Source: an uncultured Prochlorococcus sp. (GTDB lineage: Bacteria > Cyanobacteriota > Cyanobacteriia > PCC-6307 > Cyanobiaceae). Taken from it: 64,000 nucleotides of DNA. The stretch lies in contig CACAXR010000002.1 in the NCBI GenBank assembly GCA_902536555.1, positions 1-64,000 of the forward strand, given 5' to 3'. The notes beneath the pieces were generated by a model. The model saw nothing but the letters and a program-made list of their open reading frames with translations. It did not search any database and was not told where the DNA came from. Below, in pieces: positions 33,177-44,003 of this stretch (positions are counted from its first letter, which is position 1; each line of letters opens with the position of its first letter). Both the position numbers and the translations under genes were made by a program.

Positions 33177-34043
33177 TTAATTAATATAACGCATACTCAA
33201 ATCAATCCAATTACTTTTGGTGATTGAAGAACTTGTTGAAATCAAATCAATACCTTTTATTAGATATTTACTAATTTCTTGAGGGTTTATTCCAGAAACT
33301 TCTATAATCAATTTTTTATTGACTTCTTTTTGTAGACTATTAATTGATAACTCTCTTAATTCTTGAACGTTTTTTTTGATTATTTCAGGACTAAGTTCAT
33401 CTAATAAGACACTATCCGCTCCTGCTAATACTGCTTCTTTTGCCTGGTCGATATTCTCAGCTTCAATTATGATATGAGTTGTAAAAGGCGAATTTAGGCG
33501 AATATTTTGTACTGCATTCTTAAGATTATCTGTCCATGCAATATGATTTTCTTTGATCATAGCAGCATCGTATAATCCCATTCTATGATTCACACCACCT
33601 CCGCATTTGAATGCATATTTTTCAAATATTCTTAAGCCAGGAGTCGTTTTCCTGGTATCTGCTAATTTTATATTTGTGCCTTCTAATTTATCTGTAAGAT
33701 TCTTTGTATATGTTGATATTCCAGATAAATGCATTGCCACATTTAAGCTGATCCTTTCACTAGCGAGTAAACTTTTTGAAGGCCCATATATTTCTAAGAG
33801 TTTTTGATCTTTAACAAATTTATCTCCATCAGAGATATTAAATTTTGGTCTGATTTTTAAATCAATTTTTCTAAAAATTTCTTTTATAATTTCAACCCCG
33901 CAGAATATACCCTCTTCTTTTGCAATCCAATATGCATTACCATTCTCTTCTGTAATAGAGGAACTTGTAAGATCTCCCCTACCTATATCTTCATCGATCC
34001 AATTATCAATGATTTTACTTATTCTTGGAGTATTTAAATCCAC
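33177..34043 (-). CDS. nadC: Nicotinate-nucleotide pyrophosphorylase
   Basis: EDIGRGDLTS, LADTRKTTPGLR, KCGGGVNHRMGLYDAAMIKENH. Confidence 0.96.
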   Translation of the reverse strand: MDLNTPRISKIIDNWIDEDIGRGDLTSSSITEENGNAYWIAKEEGIFCGVEIIKEIFRKIDLKIRPKFNISDGDKFVKDQKLLEIYGPSKSLLASERISLNVAMHLSGISTYTKNLTDKLEGTNIKLADTRKTTPGLRIFEKYAFKCGGGVNHRMGLYDAAMIKENHIAWTDNLKNAVQNIRLNSPFTTHIIIEAENIDQAKEAVLAGADSVLLDELSPEIIKKNVQELRELSINSLQKEVNKKLIIEVSGINPQEISKYLIKGIDLISTSSSITKSNWIDLSMRYIN

Positions 34044-34125
34044 TAAACTAAGAAATAATTAATTAATAAAAATTAAACTGAAGTTAGAGAATCAACTATA
34101 TATCACTATGTAATTTAACTCAAAT

Positions 34126-35508
34126 TTATTTACCAATACAAAACTTAGAAAAAATATTATCTAGAAGTTCCTCTGTTAATTCTTGACCAGTTATTTTAGA
34201 TAAGTTTTGAATTCCATCTCTCAGCTCAATTGATAACAAATCAAATGGCAATTTATTTTCAATTATTTCATCAGTATCATTTAAATTAGATAAGCAAGCA
34301 GACAAATTTGTTAGATGTCTTTCGTTTAAAAATATATTGATATTTTCTACTTGTTTTAATCCGCATTTTTTTATAATTGTGTCTATTAATAATCTTTCAC
34401 CATCATTATTCTTAATACTCATAAGAATTGTGTTTTTTAACTCATTTGAATTAATATTTTTGCAATCAATTAAATCTTTTTTATTGCCCAAAATAGTAAT
34501 TAATTTTTCTTTGGGAATTTCTTGTATTATTTTTTTGTCTTCTTCATTCAATCCTTCTTCAAGACTATAAATATAAATTATAAAATCTGACTCTTTTATT
34601 TTCCTAAAACTTTTTTTAATTCCAATACTTTCAATCTGTTCATGAGTTTCTCTTATGCCAGCAGTATCAATTATTTTCATTGGAATATCATTAATAGTTA
34701 AATTAACTTCAATAACATCTCTAGTTGTTCCAGGAATATTAGTTACGATTGCTTTCTCTTTTTTTGCAAGCAAATTTAATAAAGAGCTTTTACCAACATT
34801 TGTTTTACCTATTAGCGCAATGGATATTCCATTATGAATATATGAATTTCTTTTTGCATTTTCTATTAGTAATTCTATTTTTTCTTTGACTTTTTTAATG
34901 TTTTTTAGATATTTGGTGTAATCAAAATCTGTGAAGTCTTCTTCAAAATCAACTCTCGCTTCTATTTCGCAAAGTTCATTTATAAGGTCATTTTTAATAT
35001 CATCAATTTTTTTCTTTATTTCTCCTTGAATCCCGCTAAAGGCTAACTCTGCTGATCTGGTATTGCTTGCATTAATTAATTGATTAATCGACTCGGCTTG
35101 AGTAAGGTCTATTTTTCCATTAAGAAAAGCTCTTTGACTAAATTCTCCTGGGTTTGCAAGTCTAACTCTAGAATTACTAGATAATAATATCTTTAAAACT
35201 TTATTTACTATGATAATTCCGCCATGGCAATGAAGTTCAACTACATCCTCTCCTGTGAAGCTATTTGGGGATTTCATCACTAAAATTAAAACCTCATCTA
35301 TAAATTTATTTTGTTTATTTTCCTGAATAAAACCACGAAAAACCCTATGTGATTCCCATGCATATTTAGATTTAGTTTGAACAATCTTTTTGCAAGAATT
35401 TATTGCGTCTTTCCCTGATACTCTTATTATCGCAACTCCTCCCTTCCCAATACTTATAGCTGAAGCAATTGCGGCTATCGTATCTTCTGTAGTAACTATT
35501 GAATCCAT
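34126..35508 (-). CDS. mnmE: tRNA modification GTPase MnmE
   Basis: [35 protein letters not shown]-terminal FCIGK. Confidence 0.97.
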   Translation of the reverse strand: MDSIVTTEDTIAAIASAISIGKGGVAIIRVSGKDAINSCKKIVQTKSKYAWESHRVFRGFIQENKQNKFIDEVLILVMKSPNSFTGEDVVELHCHGGIIIVNKVLKILLSSNSRVRLANPGEFSQRAFLNGKIDLTQAESINQLINASNTRSAELAFSGIQGEIKKKIDDIKNDLINELCEIEARVDFEEDFTDFDYTKYLKNIKKVKEKIELLIENAKRNSYIHNGISIALIGKTNVGKSSLLNLLAKKEKAIVTNIPGTTRDVIEVNLTINDIPMKIIDTAGIRETHEQIESIGIKKSFRKIKESDFIIYIYSLEEGLNEEDKKIIQEIPKEKLITILGNKKDLIDCKNINSNELKNTILMSIKNNDGERLLIDTIIKKCGLKQVENINIFLNERHLTNLSACLSNLNDTDEIIENKLPFDLLSIELRDGIQNLSKITGQELTEELLDNIFSKFCIGK

Positions 35509-35574
35509 CTCTCGCTTTGTTATGGATAATTAAGTAAGATTATCAAGAATTTAATTTTGAAATTTTCTTTCTGA

Positions 35575-36018
35575 ATGAGATTTAAAAGAGATATTACCTA
35601 TAAGAAAATTCTATCATTATTTAGGATTCAGAATGGAAGTCCTTTCTTTAATGCTAAAGGTTTAGCTATTGGGGTATTTAGTGGTTGCTTTCCATTTTTT
35701 GGTTTTCAGACTTTAATGGGAGTATTTTTTGCGAAAATAGCTAAGGGAAATATTGTTTTAGCTGCAATTGGTACCTGGATCAGCAACCCTTTTACTTATA
35801 TTCCACTTTATTATTTTAACTATAAAGTTGGTTCCATTTTTTTAAATAATCCTTCTAATAAAATTCTTGAAAAAAGTTTAGTTATTGATGACTTATGGAA
35901 ACAAGGAAGAATTTTTTCCTTAAAATTACTCTTAGGTTCATCTTGTGTAGGTATTTTATTAGCTTTGATTTGCGGCAGTATTGTTTTCTTTATCTACAAG
36001 ATAAAAAGTCAAAGATAG
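35575..36018 (+). CDS. DUF2062 membrane protein
   Basis: GLAIGVFSGCFPFFGFQTLMG and GTWISNPFTYIPLYYFNYKVG. Confidence 0.85.
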   Translation: MRFKRDITYKKILSLFRIQNGSPFFNAKGLAIGVFSGCFPFFGFQTLMGVFFAKIAKGNIVLAAIGTWISNPFTYIPLYYFNYKVGSIFLNNPSNKILEKSLVIDDLWKQGRIFSLKLLLGSSCVGILLALICGSIVFFIYKIKSQR

Positions 36019-36036
36019 ATTGATCTGATTTTAAAA

Positions 36037-38346
36037 TTAACTTTGTCCAACTCTGGCAATATCTAAAACATCTGCCATTGATTTAATTTGTTCAATTGTT
36101 TTGTGAAGTTGATTATAACTTTCAAGACCTACACAAAGATTTATAATAGCTGGTTTACCATAAGCAGTTTTAACATTGGCATCACTAACGTTTATACCTT
36201 TATCAGATAACCGCATAAGAATATCTTTAAGAACTCCAACTCGATCAATTACTTCTATTCGTAGCTGAATTGGAAACTTATTATCGCCAGTTTTATTATC
36301 TTGATTCCAACCGACAGGTAATCTTCTCTCTATTGGAATTGGTATTACATTTTCACAATCTTCCCTATGTATAGTTATCCCATGGTTGCCGAGCGACACA
36401 GTTCCGATAATATCCTCGCCTGGGAGTGGGGAACAGCATTTACCTATTCTGTAATCAAGACCTTCTATCCCGGAAATTGGTGATTTAGCTGCTGTATTAG
36501 ATTGATTAGTGGATAAATTATTATTACTTTTAAGAGATTTTGCTATTTCAGAGTCAGAATCATTTTTTACATCTTCTGTCTTTAATTTTATTTCTTCTCT
36601 TAGTCTGTTTAATACTTGATGCAAAGTTAAACCACCAAAACCAAGAGATGCAAGAAGGTCTTCAGTAGTTTTTAAATTGCATCGATTTGCAACTTTTTTC
36701 ATGGCTTCACTAGAAAGTAACGCTTCAAAACCGTTTCTACCTACTTCTTTTTCAAGTAAATCTCTACCTCTTTTAATCGTTTCATCACGATGGCTTTTCT
36801 TATACCATTGGCGAATTCTATTTTTAGCAGTTGGCGTAACTACAAAGTTCAGCCAATCCAAGCTTGGAGTAGCATTATTACTTGTCAAAATTTCTATGAA
36901 GTCACCATTTTGAAGTGCTGTAGATAATGGAGAAAGTTTTTCATTAATTCTTATTCCATTACAGTGATTTCCAACTTCAGAATGGATTCTGTATGCGAAA
37001 TCTATCGCGGTAGATCCTTTCCTTAAACCAACAACATCTCCTTTTGGAGTGATTACAAATACTTCTTCATCAAATAAATCTTCTTTAATTGAAGCTAAAT
37101 AATCATTATGATCCTTTTCATTACCTTCTTGTTGCCATTCTACTAATTGTCTTAGCCAATTAAATCTCTCGGCATTACTTTTAGCAGGAGAACCACCCTC
37201 TTTATATTGCCAATGAGCGGCAATGCCATATTCAGCAATTTGATGCATCGAAGTAGTTCTAATTTGAACTTCAATAGGTCGATGTCTTCCAATCACAGAA
37301 GTGTGTAAGGACTGATATCCATTGGGTTTTGGTAATCCTATATAGTCTTTAAATCTACCTGGAATTGGTTTGAAAGTATCATGAACAACTGCTAAAGCTC
37401 TATAACAACTATCTGAATTGTCCACGATAATTCTTAGGGCAGCAACATCATAAATCTCGTGAAAATGCTTTTGTTGTCTTTCCATTTTGCTCCAGATGCC
37501 ATAAAGATGTTTTGGCCTTCCTGTTATTTCAAAATTTTTCAAACCCGCTGAAATCAAGTTTTCCTTCATAAGATTCAAAGTTACTTTTAATCTTTTTTCT
37601 CTATCACTTCTTTTAACGGCGATTTGATCTTTAAGATCTAGATATTCTTTAGGCTCTAGGAATTTAAAAGCTAAATCTTCTAATTCCCATTTAAATCTGT
37701 TTATTCCTAGTCGATTAGCTAATGGTGCATAAATCTCTCTTGTTTCTCTCGCTATTCTTAGTTTTTTCTCATCATTTAGCCATTCAATTGTTCTCATGTT
37801 ATGAAGTCGGTCTGCAAGTTTAACTAAGACAACTCTGATATCGCTGGCCATAGCCAAAAACATTTTCCTAAGATTTTCAGCTTGTGCTTCAGTCCTGTTG
37901 TTAAAGTGAATGCCGCCTAATTTTGTTACACCCTCTACAAGTATTTTTACTTCTAATCCAAAATTTGTTTCTATTTCGGATAAATCAATGCCAGTATCTT
38001 CAACTACATCATGTAAAAGGCCTGCAGCAATAACAGATGAACTAGCACCTATTTCTTTAAGGAGATTTGCAACAGCAACCGGGTGGATAATGTATGGCTC
38101 GCCGCTCGCACGGAATTGTCCATCATGAGCTTTATAAGCAAGTTTAAAAGCCTTTACTATAAGGTTTTGATTCTCATCATTTTCTTTATTTGATTTTTCA
38201 AAATTATGAATATCTTTAAGAAGCCAATCGGGAATATTTATTTGATAATTCAAAGATTCACTTTCATATTTTTTATTTTCAGGCAAAATAGTTTTGGAAA
38301 CTTCAATTTCGTTTTTTTCTTTTGAATTTGCAGCTGCCTCGGACAT
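36037..38346 (-). CDS. Bifunctional RelA/SpoT (p)ppGpp synthetase/hydrolase
   Basis: HD domain (AAGLLHDVVEDT), synthetase (GRFKDYIGLPKPNGYQSLHT), TGS and C-terminal ACT. Confidence 0.94.
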   Translation of the reverse strand: MSEAAANSKEKNEIEVSKTILPENKKYESESLNYQINIPDWLLKDIHNFEKSNKENDENQNLIVKAFKLAYKAHDGQFRASGEPYIIHPVAVANLLKEIGASSSVIAAGLLHDVVEDTGIDLSEIETNFGLEVKILVEGVTKLGGIHFNNRTEAQAENLRKMFLAMASDIRVVLVKLADRLHNMRTIEWLNDEKKLRIARETREIYAPLANRLGINRFKWELEDLAFKFLEPKEYLDLKDQIAVKRSDREKRLKVTLNLMKENLISAGLKNFEITGRPKHLYGIWSKMERQQKHFHEIYDVAALRIIVDNSDSCYRALAVVHDTFKPIPGRFKDYIGLPKPNGYQSLHTSVIGRHRPIEVQIRTTSMHQIAEYGIAAHWQYKEGGSPAKSNAERFNWLRQLVEWQQEGNEKDHNDYLASIKEDLFDEEVFVITPKGDVVGLRKGSTAIDFAYRIHSEVGNHCNGIRINEKLSPLSTALQNGDFIEILTSNNATPSLDWLNFVVTPTAKNRIRQWYKKSHRDETIKRGRDLLEKEVGRNGFEALLSSEAMKKVANRCNLKTTEDLLASLGFGGLTLHQVLNRLREEIKLKTEDVKNDSDSEIAKSLKSNNNLSTNQSNTAAKSPISGIEGLDYRIGKCCSPLPGEDIIGTVSLGNHGITIHREDCENVIPIPIERRLPVGWNQDNKTGDNKFPIQLRIEVIDRVGVLKDILMRLSDKGINVSDANVKTAYGKPAIINLCVGLESYNQLHKTIEQIKSMADVLDIARVGQS

Positions 38347-38400
38347 TTTATATTGCTTTAGATGTATTTTATTTATGTCTAGAAAAATTTGCTATAAATT

Positions 38401-39999
38401 ATGGAAAAAAATAAAGAAAAAATTATTGTAGTTAAAAATCTTACTGTTAAATATGGTCTAAAACAGCAACCTATTATCAAAAATTTTAATTTGGAAATAG
38501 ATAGTGGAGATCATTTGGCCATAATAGGACCTTCTGGATGTGGAAAGACCACTTTTGCAAAAACATTAGTAAATATATTGCCTGCAAAGGCCACTTCTAA
38601 AGGGTATCTATCGATTTCTAATGTAGATCCTAGGAAAATAAACAACAAAGATGCACAATTATTTAGAAGAAAGAATTTTGGATTTATTTATCAAGACTCT
38701 ATAAAAAAACTTAATCCGCTAATGAGAGTTGGAGATCATTTATATGAATTATTTAAAACACATGATCAAACTAAATCATCTTTAGCTGTTAAAAAATTAG
38801 TAAAAGAAGTTTTTCAAAAAGTCGGAATTGAAGAAAGTAGACTTGATTCTTTCCCACATCAATTTAGCGGCGGAATGAGACAGAGAGTTTCTATAGCAAT
38901 GGCACTTGCTTTGAAACCTAAATTATTAATAGCTGATGAACCTACAACAAGCTTAGATACCAAAACAAGTTTTGAAATTATGCAAGAAATAATTCATCTA
39001 TGTAATGAATTTGATACAACTTTAATTTTAATTAGTCATGATATTAATCTTGCATCAAAGTGGTGTAAAAAAGTTGCAATAATTGAAAAGGGATCGATTG
39101 TTGAAAAAGGGAATATATTAGATATTTTTCAATCACCAAAATCAGATATCGGGAAAAAGTTAGTAAATGCTTCAAAAATAGTATTAGAAACAAATACTAA
39201 AAATAATGCTCGAGATCAGGTCGTTCTAGAGGTAAATAACCTAAGACATTGGTATAAATTAAATTCTTCAATTTTCATTAATAAATGGAATAAGGCTTTA
39301 AATGAAGTTAGTTTCAAGTTATATGAGAATGAGACTCTTGGAATAGTTGGTTCTTCAGGGAGTGGTAAAAGTACATTATGTAGGGCTTTAATTGGACTTC
39401 TTAAAGTAAGAGGTGGTGAAATCAAAATTTATGATAAAAATCATGCATCGAAAAAAAATAAATCTTTTAAAAAGAACAATAAAGTGCAAATTATTTTTCA
39501 AGATCCTTTTTCAAGTTTGAACCCTAAAATGACAATTAAAAGTATTTTGGAAGATATTTTTTTTATTCAAAAAATTTCAGATAAAAGAAAAATCGAAAAA
39601 GAAATAAAATTAATGTTTAGAAATTTGAATCTTCCCTTAAATAATGATTTTTTTAATTCTTATCCTAGCCAATTATCTGGTGGTCAATTGCAAAGAATTT
39701 CATTAGCCAGAGCGCTATTGTTGAAACCAAAAATTTTGATTTGTGATGAGAGCGTTAATATGTTGGATGCTTCAGTAAAAATAGAGATTCTTGAATTACT
39801 TAGAGTCTTGCAAGAAAAAATGAATTTAACGATTATCTTTATTACTCATGATTTGGGCATTGCTAAAAGATTTTGTGATAGGTTGCTAGTTATGAATCAC
39901 GGAAAGATAGTTGATGAAGGAGAAAGTTCTACAATATTCACTAAAACTCAAAACACGTATACAAAATCGCTTCTAAATTCCTCTTTGAATCTTATTTAA
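38401..39999 (+). CDS. ABC transporter with two fused ATPase domains (oligopeptide DppD/DppF-like)
   Basis: Two Walker A motifs (GPSGCGKTTFAK, GSSGSGKSTLCR) and two signatures (FSGGMRQRVS, LSGGQLQRIS). Confidence 0.93.
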   Translation: MEKNKEKIIVVKNLTVKYGLKQQPIIKNFNLEIDSGDHLAIIGPSGCGKTTFAKTLVNILPAKATSKGYLSISNVDPRKINNKDAQLFRRKNFGFIYQDSIKKLNPLMRVGDHLYELFKTHDQTKSSLAVKKLVKEVFQKVGIEESRLDSFPHQFSGGMRQRVSIAMALALKPKLLIADEPTTSLDTKTSFEIMQEIIHLCNEFDTTLILISHDINLASKWCKKVAIIEKGSIVEKGNILDIFQSPKSDIGKKLVNASKIVLETNTKNNARDQVVLEVNNLRHWYKLNSSIFINKWNKALNEVSFKLYENETLGIVGSSGSGKSTLCRALIGLLKVRGGEIKIYDKNHASKKNKSFKKNNKVQIIFQDPFSSLNPKMTIKSILEDIFFIQKISDKRKIEKEIKLMFRNLNLPLNNDFFNSYPSQLSGGQLQRISLARALLLKPKILICDESVNMLDASVKIEILELLRVLQEKMNLTIIFITHDLGIAKRFCDRLLVMNHGKIVDEGESSTIFTKTQNTYTKSLLNSSLNLI

Positions 40000-40951
40000 C
40001 TTTAAGAACACTTAGTAATTTTTGAAAATCTAATGGTAATTCTGATTCAAATATCATTTCTTTACCATTTATTGGATGTATAAGTCCAAGCTTAATGGCG
40101 TGTAAAGCTTGGCCATCTAATTTACATGGTAGTTTTTTACATCTTCCATATAACGGATCACCCACAATTGGATGATTAATGTGAGCGCAATGTACTCTTA
40201 TTTGATGCGTTCGCCCCGTATCTAGTTTGAAACTCATTAATGAGTAATTGCCAAATCTTTCTTCTAATTTCCAATAGGTACAGGCATACCTTCCTGAGGT
40301 TTCTTCAACTACTTTATATTTCAATCTATTTAATTTATCTCTGCCAATGTTTCCCACTATTTGGCCTTCTTCAGAATTCGGTGCTCCATGAATTACTGCA
40401 ATATATTCGCGTGATGCTATTTTTTCTTTAATTTGTTTCTGGAGATTTACTAATGCCTCTTGGCTTTTCGCAACAACCATACATCCGGAGGTATCTTTAT
40501 CTAATCTGTGAACAATCCCAGGTCTTAGTTTTCCATTAATTCCAGGTAGATCTTTACAGTGAAAAAGTAATCCATTCACTAAAGTTCCAGATTTGTGTCC
40601 AGGGGCTGGATGAACAATTAGTCCTGATTGTTTATTAATTACTATGATGTGCTCGTCTTCAAAAAGGATATTTAAATCCATTTTTTCAGGTTTCAAATAA
40701 ATAAGAGGTTCTGGAGGAGGCATCCATATTTGAATATTGTCGCCATTTTTTAATGGGGTCTTTGCTTTCGCAGTCTTATAGTTTACAAGTACTAAACCTG
40801 AATTGATAAAATGTTGAATTCTTGCTCTACTTTGTTCTGGCCTTTTACTTACCAACCATCTGTCTAGCCTCATAGGAAGAGGTAGCTCATAAATAATTTC
40901 TATAAGCTCACCTTCTCCAATGCCGAAAGAATTTTGATTATTTAATTCCAT
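39992..40951 (-). CDS. rluD: 23S rRNA pseudouridine synthase RluD-like
   Basis: GIVHRLDKDTSGCMVVAKS with S4 domain and LDTGRTHQIRVH. Confidence 0.93.
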   Translation of the reverse strand: MELNNQNSFGIGEGELIEIIYELPLPMRLDRWLVSKRPEQSRARIQHFINSGLVLVNYKTAKAKTPLKNGDNIQIWMPPPEPLIYLKPEKMDLNILFEDEHIIVINKQSGLIVHPAPGHKSGTLVNGLLFHCKDLPGINGKLRPGIVHRLDKDTSGCMVVAKSQEALVNLQKQIKEKIASREYIAVIHGAPNSEEGQIVGNIGRDKLNRLKYKVVEETSGRYACTYWKLEERFGNYSLMSFKLDTGRTHQIRVHCAHINHPIVGDPLYGRCKKLPCKLDGQALHAIKLGLIHPINGKEMIFESELPLDFQKLLSVLKVK

Positions 40952-41814
40952 AGTGGGACTTCTAAAGCAATTTTACCCAGCATTTGATTTCTATAATCTT
41001 CCAATAACTTATGAGACATTCTCCTTTTATCGCCTGAGGTATGTTTTGAAGCTGCTTCGTCGATCCAAGCAGAAGGACTCTTAAAGCCTTTAGTAATATC
41101 AACTCCATATCTATTAGATATTTGTTTAACTGAGATATTTGCATTCTTATCTTTGTTGAGAGTGGATATAATTTTGATAAATCCAATTGCGACACTCTCT
41201 ATTTCATAAGCAGCTTCTCCAATATCGTCACACAGTGCAAGATTAAGTGCTGATTTTTGATCTTCTAAATTTGGAGGTATAACACCAGGAGCATCTAGAA
41301 GATCTATACCACTTTCTAATTTTATCCATCTTAAATTACGAGTCACGCCTGCTTTCCTAGCGCTATCTACAACTCTTTTTTTTGCGATTCTATTAATTAA
41401 TGCCGACTTTCCTACGTTTGGAAAACCAAGTGTAAGGGCTCTAATTGGCCTAATTCGCATTCCTCTAGAGAGTCTTCTATCGTCGATTGATGACCTAGAA
41501 TCTTTGGCCGACTTACAAATTTCTTTAATCCCTATTCCTCTTTTAGCATCACACCAAAGAGGATATTGATCTTTAGAATTAAACCATTTATTCCAACTAT
41601 TGATTGTATTCGGGGAGATCATATCTGATCTGTTAATAACAAGAATATGTTTTTTATTATTTATCCATTTATTTAAGTGTGGATGTCCTGTTGACAAAGG
41701 AATTCGTGCATCTCTAACTTCTATAACTAAATCTACTTTATTGATAACTTCAGATAATTTCTTTTCTGCTTTTGCGATATGGCCTGGGTACCATTGAATT
41801 TTGGGTATGTCCAC
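40942..41814 (-). CDS. Ribosome biogenesis GTPase A (YlqF/RbgA)
   Basis: Circularly permuted GTPase: WYPGHIAKAEKKL, NRSD, GFPNVGKSALINRIA, DAPGVIPP. Confidence 0.93.
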   Translation of the reverse strand: MDIPKIQWYPGHIAKAEKKLSEVINKVDLVIEVRDARIPLSTGHPHLNKWINNKKHILVINRSDMISPNTINSWNKWFNSKDQYPLWCDAKRGIGIKEICKSAKDSRSSIDDRRLSRGMRIRPIRALTLGFPNVGKSALINRIAKKRVVDSARKAGVTRNLRWIKLESGIDLLDAPGVIPPNLEDQKSALNLALCDDIGEAAYEIESVAIGFIKIISTLNKDKNANISVKQISNRYGVDITKGFKSPSAWIDEAASKHTSGDKRRMSHKLLEDYRNQMLGKIALEVPLWN

Positions 41815-41950
41815 TTCAATAAATCAAATAAAATTTTGTATTCCTTTTAGTTTTTATAACTTTCAAAAGTATTTACTTCTAAATTTTAATATAAATTTAA
41901 TAACTAAAAATTTTTATAATCGTTAATTCTTAAAATTTATTAAGGCATAG

Positions 41951-41993
41951 GTAACAGTAACTACTTTTTAACCCAATAAGCCCAAATTAACGT
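41951..41993 (+). promoter_or_regulatory. Candidate NtcA-type promoter upstream of pgk
   Basis: GTAACAGTAACTAC (GTAN8TAC, 41951-41964), 23 nt spacer, TAACGT (TAN3T, 41988-41993), 33 bp before pgk ATG. Confidence 0.3.
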
Positions 41994-42026
41994 TAGGGTC
42001 TTGAGATTATAAATATAGCTTGTTTA

Positions 42027-43235
42027 ATGTCAAAATTATCTCTTTCCAGTCTTGATAAGACACATTTAGAAGGAAAAAAAGTTCTTGTAAGAGTAGATTT
42101 TAATGTTCCATTAAATGAAGACGGTCAAATAACCGACGATACGCGTATTCGTGCAGCGATCCCAACTATTGAATATCTTATTAATCATTCTGCAAAAGTC
42201 ATTTTAGCTGCTCATTTTGGTAGACCGAAGGGTCAGGTAAATGAAAAAATGAGATTAACTCCAGTAGCAGCAAGATTAAGTGAATTGTTGGGGCAAAATG
42301 TTGCTCTTACTAACAGTTGTATTGGTGATGAAGCAGTTGCACAATCAAATAGCTTATCTAATGGAGATGTTCTTTTACTTGAGAATGTTCGTTTTTTGGG
42401 TGAAGAGGAAAAGAATGACCTGGAGTTTGCTGAAAAATTAGCATCACATGCAGATATGTATGTAAATGATGCTTTCGGTGCTGCTCATAGAGCGCACGCT
42501 TCAACTCAGGGTGTTACAAATTATTTAAGTCCCTCAGTAGCTGGATTCCTTTTAGAAAAAGAATTGAAATACCTACAAGGAGCAGTAGATTCCCCAAATC
42601 GTCCATTGGCAGCAATAGTTGGAGGGTCAAAGGTTAGTAGCAAAATAGGAGTACTTGATTCTTTACTAGATAAGTGTGACAAAATCATGATTGGTGGAGG
42701 TATGATTTTCACTTTTTATAAAGCTAGAGGTTTAGATGTTGGAAAGAGCCTTGTAGAAGAAGATAAACTCGAGCTTGCTAAAGATTTAGAAGCAAAAGCA
42801 AAAGCAAAAGGAGTAGAGTTATTATTACCCACTGATGTTGTTTTGGCTGATGAATTTTCTCCTGACGCCAATAGTAAAATATCTCAAATTGATGCAATTA
42901 GTGGGAATTGGATGGGTCTAGATATTGGTCCAGATTCCATTAAAGTTTTTCAAAATGCTCTTGCAGAATGTAAGACAATTATTTGGAATGGTCCAATGGG
43001 AGTTTTTGAATTTGACAAATTTGCAGATGGTACAAATGCAATAGCTACGACTCTTGCGGACTTAAGTGCTTTTTCTGAAGTTTGTACAATAATTGGTGGT
43101 GGAGATTCAGTTGCAGCAGTTGAAAAAGCAGGATTAGCTGAGAAAATGTCTCATATATCTACCGGAGGTGGGGCTAGTTTGGAACTTTTAGAAGGTAAAA
43201 CTTTACCAGGTGTGGCTGCTTTAAACGACGCTTAG
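42027..43235 (+). CDS. pgk: Phosphoglycerate kinase
   Basis: [46 protein letters not shown]. Confidence 0.98.
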   Translation: MSKLSLSSLDKTHLEGKKVLVRVDFNVPLNEDGQITDDTRIRAAIPTIEYLINHSAKVILAAHFGRPKGQVNEKMRLTPVAARLSELLGQNVALTNSCIGDEAVAQSNSLSNGDVLLLENVRFLGEEEKNDLEFAEKLASHADMYVNDAFGAAHRAHASTQGVTNYLSPSVAGFLLEKELKYLQGAVDSPNRPLAAIVGGSKVSSKIGVLDSLLDKCDKIMIGGGMIFTFYKARGLDVGKSLVEEDKLELAKDLEAKAKAKGVELLLPTDVVLADEFSPDANSKISQIDAISGNWMGLDIGPDSIKVFQNALAECKTIIWNGPMGVFEFDKFADGTNAIATTLADLSAFSEVCTIIGGGDSVAAVEKAGLAEKMSHISTGGGASLELLEGKTLPGVAALNDA

Positions 43236-43236
43236 G

Positions 43237-43971
43237 CTATATCTCATCAACAATATCAATGCTCTTTGTGAAAGTAATCATTCCCTCAGGATGAGTTATG
43301 ATTCCTGACCAAATTTGCATCCCTGGTTTTGAAGGGGCTCTTGTAATTTTAAAAATCCCTCCAGACGCCAATGGTTCCAATAATATTTCTTGTTCAAAGA
43401 ATGAATTAACTTGATGAGGTTTTATAGCGCCAGCAATAATCACTTCTTCAAGAGGCTTATTTAGAATTATATCGATATCGTATTTTGAACCAGTAAGAAC
43501 TCTATTAGGAATTTTAAAACTAATATCTATTTTTTTATTATCGTTTCTTATTGTGGTGAATAAATTTTTGATAATACCTTCACTTATTTTTTCATTTACG
43601 ATTGAAAATAAATAATCAAATTTGGATTCGAGTATATATCTCTCTCCGTTAACTATTTTTTCCCCAGAAACTTTTATTCGCAAAATATCTTCATCTCGAA
43701 TATTAGATTTTAATCTTTTGATCTTCCATTTGCTGTTAGGGAAATCATTAATAATCTTTGAAAATTGTTTTGGAATATTTTGGTTTTCATCATTTCTAAA
43801 ATTTTTTTTAATAAACTCTAAGTCTCTCTTATTTAATGAGGTTTCTAAATTTCTTATAAAATCAACTTTTAAAGTTTGCGTTATTGCTGAATAGGGGAGA
43901 ATGAGATAAATAAATAAGTAGAGAGGGAACCCTATATTTCTGAATAAGTTTAAATTCAACATATTTATCAT
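43237..43971 (-). CDS. Hypothetical exported protein
   Basis: 244-aa ORF with N-terminal hydrophobic signal-like segment; convergent with pgk. Confidence 0.65.
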   Translation of the reverse strand: MINMLNLNLFRNIGFPLYLFIYLILPYSAITQTLKVDFIRNLETSLNKRDLEFIKKNFRNDENQNIPKQFSKIINDFPNSKWKIKRLKSNIRDEDILRIKVSGEKIVNGERYILESKFDYLFSIVNEKISEGIIKNLFTTIRNDNKKIDISFKIPNRVLTGSKYDIDIILNKPLEEVIIAGAIKPHQVNSFFEQEILLEPLASGGIFKITRAPSKPGMQIWSGIITHPEGMITFTKSIDIVDEI

Positions 43972-44003
43972 TTATTATTTTCATTCTACTAATTTAAGTT
44001 TTT

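Noticed and set aside
42780-42815. Tandem gcaaaa-like repeat
   Set aside because: Codes for Ala-Lys repeats (EAKAKAKG) within Pgk; ordinary coding low complexity.
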